A DNA stretch of 64,000 nucleotides from Paractinoplanes rishiriensis (lineage in GTDB: Bacteria > Actinomycetota > Actinomycetes > Mycobacteriales > Micromonosporaceae). The notes under the pieces are model-generated. The model had not been told where the DNA came from. It was given only the letters and a program-made list of their open reading frames with translations, and made no database searches. The stretch lies in NCBI RefSeq assembly GCF_016862375.1, contig NZ_BOMV01000055.1:124001-188000 (forward strand), read 5' to 3'. The position numbers and the translations under genes were made by a program. Every line of letters begins with the position of its first letter. The stretch's first letter is position 1. Below are positions 58,136 through 64,000 of the stretch, one piece after another.

Positions 58136-59311
58136 TCAGAGCTGCCCGTGGTTCGGCGGGAGCATATCGGACAGGTCGTAATTGGCCAGGTGGTGGTATT
58201 TCCAGTCGACCGGGTCGTGGACGCTGTGGGTGCGGGCGTTGCGCCAGAACCGGTCCAGGTCGTATTTGGCGGCCGTCGAGCTGGTGCCGCACAGGGCGAA
58301 CAACTCCGAACCCGCCTCGACCGCCACCTCGCTGCCGAACGCCTTCGCCGCGGCCACCGCCAGCGAACCGCGGGCGGCCGCCTCGGCGCCGGCCGGCACC
58401 AGGCCGACCTCCTCCAGGGTGCGGGCGGCCGCGTCCAGCAGGGCCTCGGCGGCCCGGACCCGGGTGGCCAGGCGGCCGTAGCGGTACATGACGTGCGGGT
58501 CCTCGACCGCGCTGCCGAAGCCGGTGCGGACCGCCTCGGTGGACGGGCGGGCCTTGGCGCGCAGATAGTCGCGCGCCGCGGCCAGCGCGCCGCCCGCGAT
58601 GCCCACCTCGATGGCGGCGTGCACCAGCTGGGCCCGCGCGCCGAACTGCTGCGGCACCTCGTAGACGCCGGTGTAGTCGAAGGACAGCTCGACCGGGACG
58701 TCGGTGAACGTGGCCGTGCCGCTGATCGTGGCGCGCTGGCCCATCACGTCCCAGTCGGTGTCGACGGCCACGCCGTCCGCGTCGCGCGGGACGAAGGCCA
58801 GCACCACCCGGCCGTCGGCGACCGCGCTCACCGCGATCCAGGCGCTGGTCAGGGCGCCGGTCGTGTAGTACTTGACGCCGGTGAGCCGGCCCGCGTCCAG
58901 GCAGGTCCGGAGGTCCTGAGCGTGCTTGCCGCCGCGCTCGGCCAGCGCGTTGCCGATCCGGCGGCCGGCCAGCACCTCGGCGAACAGGCGTTTGCGCAGG
59001 TCGGGCGTGCCGTGCACGGCCAGCAGGTCGACCAGCAGGTAGTGCGCCTGCGGCACCTGCGCGATGGCCGGGTCGGCGGCCGCGATCAGGCGTGCCACCT
59101 CGGCCAGCGTGCGCGGCCCGAGGCCGGGACCCCCGTCACCGGCCGGCACGGTGATCGCCAGCAGGCCGGAGGAGTCCAAAAGGTCAAGAGCCTGCGTGGG
59201 TACGACGTCAGCACCGTTGCGGTCACGCTCGGCCGCACCCGGTTCGAGGGCCTCGGCCAGCCGGGCCGCGGTGGTCAGCGCTTCGTCATGGGTCTGCGGG
59301 GTGGTGGGCAC
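58136..59311 (-). CDS. Acyl-CoA-dehydrogenase-fold flavoprotein, SfnB/DszC-like
   Basis: The 391-residue protein has the acyl-CoA dehydrogenase fold: an N-terminal helical part, AVPAGDGGPGLGPRTLAEVARLIAAADPAIAQVPQAHY, the TGVKYYTTGALTSAWIAVSAV middle strand and the C-terminal FGSEVAVEAGSELFALCGTSST and WRNARTHSVHDPVDWKYHHLANY ending, which is typical of SfnB-like flavin monooxygenases used for sulfonate or dibenzothiophene-type oxidation. Function in sulfur acquisition is inferred from the family. Confidence 0.85.
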   Translation of the reverse strand: MPTTPQTHDEALTTAARLAEALEPGAAERDRNGADVVPTQALDLLDSSGLLAITVPAGDGGPGLGPRTLAEVARLIAAADPAIAQVPQAHYLLVDLLAVHGTPDLRKRLFAEVLAGRRIGNALAERGGKHAQDLRTCLDAGRLTGVKYYTTGALTSAWIAVSAVADGRVVLAFVPRDADGVAVDTDWDVMGQRATISGTATFTDVPVELSFDYTGVYEVPQQFGARAQLVHAAIEVGIAGGALAAARDYLRAKARPSTEAVRTGFGSAVEDPHVMYRYGRLATRVRAAEALLDAAARTLEEVGLVPAGAEAAARGSLAVAAAKAFGSEVAVEAGSELFALCGTSSTAAKYDLDRFWRNARTHSVHDPVDWKYHHLANYDLSDMLPPNHGQL

Positions 59312-59348
59312 GCCGCCGATCGTAGGCCCACCCCCGTACCCGGACCTT

Positions 59349-60923
59349 CTAGACCTTGAATTTGTTCACGATGGTGCGCAGCTCGCCGGACATCTGCGAG
59401 AGTCGATCGGCGGCCCGGGTCGCCTCGCCGATGCCGACCGTGGTGTGTTGAACGGACGACGCGACCTGGGTGATCGTGGTGGCCACCTCGCCGCCGGCGC
59501 CGGCGGCCTCGGCGACGCTGCGGCTCATCTCCTGGGTGGTGACGGTCTGTTCCTCGACGGCCGACGCGATCGTGGTCTGGAAGTCGCTGATCCGGCCGAT
59601 GATCTCGCTGATCTCCTCGACCGCGGCGATCGCGCCGGTGGTGTCGGACTGGATCGCGGCTACCCGGCGGCCGATGTCCTCGGTGGCCTTCGCGGTCTCC
59701 TGCGCCAGGTCCTTGACCTCGGAGGCGACCACCGCGAATCCCTTGCCGGCCTCGCTCGCGCGGGCCGCCTCGATGGTCGCGTTGAGCGCCAGCAGGTTGG
59801 TCTGCTCGGCGATCGCGGTGATCACCTTGACCACGTTGCCGATCTCCGCGGACGAGTCGCTGAGCTTCGCGATCACCCCGGTGGTGGCGGCGGTGACCTC
59901 GACCGCCCGGGACGCGACCGCGGCGGCCTGGGTGGCGCTCTGGCTGATCTCGCGGATCGACGCGCCCATCTGCTCGGCGCCCGCCGCCACGGTCTGGATG
60001 TTGGTGGACATGGTGGCGGCCGAGCCGGCGACCGCGGCGGCCTGCCGCGCACCCTCGTCGGAGCTGGCCGAGCTCTGCCGGCCGGACGCGGTCAGCGAGT
60101 CGGCGGCCCCGGCCAGTTCGGTGGAGTGGCTGGTCAGCTCGCCGATCGTGGCCCGCAGCGTGGCCTTGGCCCGGCGCAGGCTGGCGGCCATCTGCCCGAG
60201 TTCGTCACGCTGGTCGACGTCGGCGTCCCGGGTCAGGTCACCGTCCGCGACCGCCTCCAGCACACCGGACACCCGGCGGAGCGGACCGACGATCATCCGG
60301 GCCACCAGCAGGGCCAGCACCACCGAGATCACGACGCCGGTGAGGAACACGCCGAGGATGACCGCCCTGGTCCCGTCGACCGTGTCGTCGAACTCCCGGC
60401 CGGCGAGCAGCGCCTCCTCGGCCCGCTTGATCTCGTCGGCCAGCAGAGTCTCGTAGGTCTTGCGCAGATCGCGGTTCGCGCCCATGGCGGCCTCGACAGC
60501 GCCCGGCCGGTCGTCCGGGTATCGCGCGAACTCGATGCGGAGCGCGGCGAACCAGGCGTCGGTAGCGGCCCGGATCACGTCGATGTGCGCCTGATCGGCC
60601 GGGGCGCCGAGGGCACGGGCGGTGGCCAGCAGGGCGTTCACGTCGTCCTGGCGGCCCAGCGCCTCGTCCCGGAACTTGACCTCGCCGGCGATCAGGTAAC
60701 CGCGCTCGTCGTTGGCGGCGGCCTTGGCGGTGTTGGCGGCGCTGTTGAGGCTGGTGATGTACGGGACGGAGTGCTGGATCTCGCTGGCCCGGGTGTCCTG
60801 GAGCGCGGCGATGCCGGCCAGGCTCAGCATGCCGGTGACAACACTGGCCAGCACGGCCACTCCGGCCACAGTCATCACTTTCGTCGCCACGCTGCGGTTA
60901 CGCGACCAATGTCCCAGTCCCAT
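59349..60923 (-). CDS. Methyl-accepting chemotaxis protein
   Basis: The protein (524 aa from the ATG at 60923) has TM1 (about 17-38), a four-helix extracytoplasmic sensor (about 40-185), TM2 (about 190-213), a HAMP domain (VARMIVGPLRRVSGVLEAVADGDLTRDADV) and a long cytoplasmic signalling coiled coil. The conserved tip is EIGNVVKVITAIAEQTNLLALNATIEAARASEAGKGFAVVASEVKDLAQET. It would signal through CheA/CheW to flagella; Actinoplanes-like zoospores are motile, which fits. No che genes lie nearby. It is divergent from the DUF72 gene. Confidence 0.95.
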   Translation of the reverse strand: MGLGHWSRNRSVATKVMTVAGVAVLASVVTGMLSLAGIAALQDTRASEIQHSVPYITSLNSAANTAKAAANDERGYLIAGEVKFRDEALGRQDDVNALLATARALGAPADQAHIDVIRAATDAWFAALRIEFARYPDDRPGAVEAAMGANRDLRKTYETLLADEIKRAEEALLAGREFDDTVDGTRAVILGVFLTGVVISVVLALLVARMIVGPLRRVSGVLEAVADGDLTRDADVDQRDELGQMAASLRRAKATLRATIGELTSHSTELAGAADSLTASGRQSSASSDEGARQAAAVAGSAATMSTNIQTVAAGAEQMGASIREISQSATQAAAVASRAVEVTAATTGVIAKLSDSSAEIGNVVKVITAIAEQTNLLALNATIEAARASEAGKGFAVVASEVKDLAQETAKATEDIGRRVAAIQSDTTGAIAAVEEISEIIGRISDFQTTIASAVEEQTVTTQEMSRSVAEAAGAGGEVATTITQVASSVQHTTVGIGEATRAADRLSQMSGELRTIVNKFKV

Positions 60924-61007
60924 ATTCGTCTTATCGGCACACCCGCCTCGTCGCCGCGTGCTGTTCACCGATTGTTCACCTTCGGCGCTCCGGTAGCGTT
61001 CCGGGAC

Positions 61008-61811
61008 ATGCGGCTGCACGTGGGATGCGCGATGTGGACCCACCCGGCGTGGCGATTCGCCGGCAGCCCCAAACTGCGCGCCTACGCGGCCTGGTGCAAC
61101 GCGGTGGAGGGCAACACCACGTTCTATGCCACCCCGAGCCGCGGCACGGTCACCTCGTGGGCGCAGCAGACGCCGCCGGACTTCCGGTTCGTGCTCAAGC
61201 TGCCGCGGGCGGTCACCCACGAGACCCGGCTGACCGCCGACACCACGCCGTTCTTCCACGCCATGGAGCCGCTCGGCGAGCGCGCGCACGCGTTCTGGAT
61301 CCAGCTGCCCGGTTCCTTCGGACCGGGCGACGTCGGCGAGCTCGAGGCGTTCCTGCGCCGGCTGCCCACCGGATTCCGGTACGCCGTGGAGGTGCGTCAC
61401 CCGGCGTTCTTCCGCGACCCCCGGCACCTGTCCGCGGTGCTGACCGCCGCGGACGCCGAGTGGGTGCCGTTCGACACCACCGCGTTCTTCCGCTCGCCGC
61501 CGGGCAGCGACGCCGAGCGGGACGCCTGGGCCAAAAAACCGCGGATGCCACTACGCACCGAGGCACTCACCAATCACCCGATCGTGCGCTACCTGGGCCG
61601 CGACGACCCGGCCGCCACGGTGGCCGGCTGGCAGGGCTGGGTGGACATCGTGGCGGGCTGGCTGGCCGAGGGGCGCTCGCCGACGGTCTTCCTGCACACC
61701 CCGGACAACGCGGACGCGCCGGCGCTGGCCCGGCGGTTCCACGAGCAGGTACGGACCCGGGTGCCGGACCTGCCGGCGCTGGCCGGGCTCGAGCCGCTCA
61801 CCCTCTTCTAG
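61008..61811 (+). CDS. DUF72 domain-containing protein
   Basis: The protein (267 aa from the ATG at 61008) has the DUF72/YecE TIM-barrel pattern: LHVGCAMWTHPAWRFAG, YAAWCNAVEGNTTFYATPSRGTVTSWAQQTPPDFRFVLKLPRAVTHE, ERAHAFWIQLPGSFGP, FRYAVEVRHPAFF. The family is widespread, and no function has been proven. The frame stays open far upstream, but that is antisense of the chemoreceptor gene. Confidence 0.88.
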   Translation: MRLHVGCAMWTHPAWRFAGSPKLRAYAAWCNAVEGNTTFYATPSRGTVTSWAQQTPPDFRFVLKLPRAVTHETRLTADTTPFFHAMEPLGERAHAFWIQLPGSFGPGDVGELEAFLRRLPTGFRYAVEVRHPAFFRDPRHLSAVLTAADAEWVPFDTTAFFRSPPGSDAERDAWAKKPRMPLRTEALTNHPIVRYLGRDDPAATVAGWQGWVDIVAGWLAEGRSPTVFLHTPDNADAPALARRFHEQVRTRVPDLPALAGLEPLTLF

Positions 61812-61821
61812 TCACTAGCTT

Positions 61822-62691
61822 CTAGGCACGCAGGGTGTCGGCCGGGGTGCGGCCGTACGCGAGCCGGTAGCGGGCCGCGAACCGGCTCTCGTCGGCGAAG
61901 CCCCAGCGGGCCGCGATCGCCGCGACCGTGGCGGTCGCCGGGGACGCGGTCAGCAGGTCGTGGTGGGCGTGGTCGAGGCGGACCCGGCGCAGGTAGGCCG
62001 TGGGGGTGATGTCGAGGTAGCGGCGGAAGGCCATCCGGACGGCGCGGACCGAGATGCGGGCAGCCGCGGCGATGTCGTCGGGGCCGATGTCGCGGTGCGC
62101 GTTCTCGTCGATGAAGGAGATCGCGCGGCGCAGGGCCGCCGGGTGCGCGTCGCGCCGGTCCTCGAAGGTCGGCTCCGGCACCGCGGTGTTCGGGAACGTG
62201 GCCAGCGCGGTCGCGGCCAGCAGGCGGTCCACGGTCGCGGCCAGCACCGGGTGCTCGGCGGCGGCCGCGGCCGACTCCCGGGCGTAGTCGTAGATGCTGT
62301 TCCAGAACCGGGCCGCGCGCTGCGACACCGGCCGGTAGGCGGTGAACCGGACCGGCTCGCCGGCCGCCGCGGTCACCAGCGCCGGGTCGATGACGGCGGC
62401 CACCAGGTCGGCCGCGTCCACCACCGACTCGTAGCCCTCATCCGGCTGCGCGACCAGGTAGAGGTCGCCGGGGACATAGTCGTCCACCCGGCGGACGGTC
62501 CGGCAGGTGGTGGCGCCGCTCAGCACGCGGCCGATCCCCAGCGTGCCCAGCGGGGCGCCGTCCGCCTCGAACCGCATCGAGAACCGGACCCGGTGCAGCT
62601 CGGTGCGGCCCAGCAGGTGCCGGTCGATGCGCGCGTAGTGGCCGGTACCGGTCACGGTGAGGCGGGTGCGCCCGTACAGCCGGCTGAGCAT
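61822..62691 (-). CDS. AraC-family transcriptional regulator; N-terminus uncertain
   Basis: The 289-residue protein has a cupin-like sensory N-terminal half and a C-terminal pair of HTHs (ISFIDENAHRDIGPDDIAAAARISVRAVRMAFRRYLDITPTAYLRRVRLDHAHHDLL and ATVAAIAARWGFADESRFAARYRLAYGRTPADTLRA). The ATG at 62691 lies inside the conserved region: in-frame sequence upstream (PIAKIFESADVAATEEM) also fits the family, yet no ATG, GTG or TTG precedes it before a TAG. ATA at 62736, behind a GGAGG, or a base error are possible explanations. Confidence 0.8.
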   Translation of the reverse strand: MLSRLYGRTRLTVTGTGHYARIDRHLLGRTELHRVRFSMRFEADGAPLGTLGIGRVLSGATTCRTVRRVDDYVPGDLYLVAQPDEGYESVVDAADLVAAVIDPALVTAAAGEPVRFTAYRPVSQRAARFWNSIYDYARESAAAAAEHPVLAATVDRLLAATALATFPNTAVPEPTFEDRRDAHPAALRRAISFIDENAHRDIGPDDIAAAARISVRAVRMAFRRYLDITPTAYLRRVRLDHAHHDLLTASPATATVAAIAARWGFADESRFAARYRLAYGRTPADTLRA

Positions 62692-62782
62692 CTCCTCGGT
62701 GGCGGCGACGTCGGCGGACTCGAAGATCTTCGCTATCGGGACACCGCCCTCCGGCCTTCGGTGGCGTCTCCACCGGACCGGG

Positions 62783-64000
62783 TCAGGCTACGTCGTCGCT
62801 GAGGTGGTGACGGGCGTCGCCACCGGCCTTGCGGGCGATCACGACCCGGTCGATCTCGCGGCCGGACGGGGTGAGCGCGCGCACCGTCATGGTGGTGGTC
62901 TGCCCCTCGTCGGCCGGGTCGACGTCCACCGCCACAAATGAGAAGCCGGTGTAGCGGACCCGCGACCAGGTCACCTTCTCGTCCACCTTCTCCCGGCCGT
63001 CGGCCCACACGAAGGAGTCGATCTCGCCGGCGTCGCGTTCCTTTCCGGCATACGAGTCGGGAACCGCGAAGTCGTAGAGCCCGGCGCCGGCGGCACCGGC
63101 CGTCACGTACGTGGTCCCGTCGTTCTCCGGCCGCACCGTGTCACCCACCGGGGTCTTGCGCGGCTTGCCCGCGCGGATCGTGTCGGCGCGTTCGTAGATG
63201 TGGTTGTGGCCGTTGATCACCAGGTCCACCCGGTACTTGTCGAACAGCGGCACCCACAGGCTGCGCACGCCGCCCTCGGAGGCGTGGTTGACCGTGGTCG
63301 AGTACGCGCAGTGGTGGCCGAACACCACGATGAAGTCGATGTCCGGCTGGCCGCGCAGGAACTTGAGCCGCTCGTCCAGCCAGCGGGTCTGTGCTCCCCC
63401 GGTGTACCCGCGGTTGTTCGACACCTCGAAGGACACGTCGTTCGAGTCGAGCGCGACCACGCCCACGTTGCCGTAGATGAAGCTGTAGACGCCCACCGAC
63501 TTGGCCGGCCCGTTGTCCGGGAAGTCCCAGCGGGCCAGCTGGCCGCCGTAGCCGTGGTGCGAGTAGAGCGCTTCCATGTCGTGGTTGCCGACGGTGGCCA
63601 TCCACGGCACCGAGGCGGCGACCGGCTCGGTCTGCGCCAGGAACTGGTCCCAGGTGCGCGGGTCGTACAGGTCGGTGATCTTGCCCTGGCCGCTGGAGTC
63701 GGCGTAGCAGAGGTCGCCGGCGTGCAGGTGGAACGCCGGGTTCTGGGCGGCCACCTGCCCGTCGTTGCGCAGCGCCTGGTAACTGACGCCCTGGTCGCCG
63801 AACGCGGTGAAGGTGAACGGCGCGGCCACCCGGCGGCGGCTGGGCGCGGTGCTGAACGCGTCCACCCGGCCGAAGCTGGCCAGGTCGGACGGGTCGAAGC
63901 CGTCGTGGCCGACCGCGTAGTAGTAGGTGCGGCCGGGCTCCAGGTCGTCGACCGCGGCGTGCACGTAGTACTGGTCCAGCGGGGCGATCTTGCCGGCCAG
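62783..64000 (-). CDS. Purple acid phosphatase-like metallophosphoesterase (5' end outside window)
   Basis: The open frame runs to the right edge of the window, so the N-terminus is missing. What remains starts within the FnIII-like PAP N-terminal domain (DQYYVHAAVDDLEPGRTYYYAVG) and continues with the metal-binding motifs in order: FTAFGDQGVS, HAGDLCYAD, ATVGNHDM, VVFGHHCAYST and LVINGHNHIYERA. The spacing is that of purple acid phosphatases, Fe-Zn or Fe-Mn enzymes that release phosphate outside the cell. Confidence 0.92.
   Translation of the reverse strand: MAGKIAPLDQYYVHAAVDDLEPGRTYYYAVGHDGFDPSDLASFGRVDAFSTAPSRRRVAAPFTFTAFGDQGVSYQALRNDGQVAAQNPAFHLHAGDLCYADSSGQGKITDLYDPRTWDQFLAQTEPVAASVPWMATVGNHDMEALYSHHGYGGQLARWDFPDNGPAKSVGVYSFIYGNVGVVALDSNDVSFEVSNNRGYTGGAQTRWLDERLKFLRGQPDIDFIVVFGHHCAYSTTVNHASEGGVRSLWVPLFDKYRVDLVINGHNHIYERADTIRAGKPRKTPVGDTVRPENDGTTYVTAGAAGAGLYDFAVPDSYAGKERDAGEIDSFVWADGREKVDEKVTWSRVRYTGFSFVAVDVDPADEGQTTTMTVRALTPSGREIDRVVIARKAGGDARHHLSDDVA

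Noticed and set aside
59064..61007. Long open frame (over 600 codons) running rightward into the DUF72 gene
   Set aside because: It lies antisense to the chemoreceptor gene, has Gly/Arg/Asp-biased composition typical of shadow frames in high-GC DNA, and no domain.

Overview
This is high-GC actinobacterial DNA. Gene content and style (ECF sigma factor with a membrane partner, SARP regulator, LAL-type LuxR regulator, several LacI regulators, Tat-dependent lipoproteins, a chemotaxis receptor, ATGA/GTGA stop-start overlaps) suggest Micromonosporaceae, perhaps an Actinoplanes relative; the genus is inference. I see no tRNA, rRNA, CRISPR array, insertion sequence or prophage. The window cuts genes at both ends: a flavin monooxygenase at the left and a purple acid phosphatase at the right.

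Layout. 1-5.8 kb: end of a flavin monooxygenase, an ECF sigma factor with a membrane partner, then a divergent four-gene operon (Cys-rich lipoprotein, membrane-fusion protein, MacB-type ATPase and permease), with a perfect 26-bp palindrome between the two units. 5.8-17.1 kb: small secreted proteins, a SARP regulator with a TTA codon, a decayed histidine kinase, an orphan kinase, an M48 protease homologue lacking its first zinc histidine, DinB and WYL proteins around a 27-bp inverted repeat, a frameshifted YjbR gene, a stand-alone PheRS-like protein with a possible attenuator, and a protein mannosyltransferase. 17.2-33.4 kb: an amine and omega-amino-acid catabolic region. gabT is followed by a SpuC-like transaminase. 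A six-gene operon joins an aminobutyraldehyde dehydrogenase, a PotADBC-type importer and a PuuB-like oxidase. A transaminase-mmsA pair lies divergent to a MocR regulator. TetR and AI-2E transporter genes are interposed.

33.4-41.7 kb: tandem Uma2 genes with a duplicated promoter, then a LacI regulator, a sugar ABC importer (no ATPase gene) and a cytosolic GH3 glycosidase. 41.7-48.7 kb: a large LAL regulator with three 15-bp minisatellites, a secreted cutinase/PET-hydrolase-like enzyme, an asparaginase, a DUF385 protein, and a methyltransferase whose SAM-binding motif I has expanded into eight 24-bp repeats. 48.7-55.3 kb: araBDA flanked by two similar LacI regulators, with four related 14-bp operator-like sites. 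55.3-64 kb: mainly single genes (5'-3' exonuclease, GNAT, NTF2-like, MBL-fold lipoprotein, SfnB-like oxidoreductase, chemoreceptor, DUF72, AraC regulator, phosphatase).

How they work together. The clearest systems are amine import and degradation through GABA and beta-alanine to central metabolism; import and hydrolysis of plant-type oligosaccharides; and L-arabinose conversion to D-xylulose 5-phosphate. Several genes carry single-base anomalies (YjbR frameshift, WYL and AraC genes without a normal start codon, M48 His-to-Arg). Some are probably genuine decay and some could be sequencing errors.
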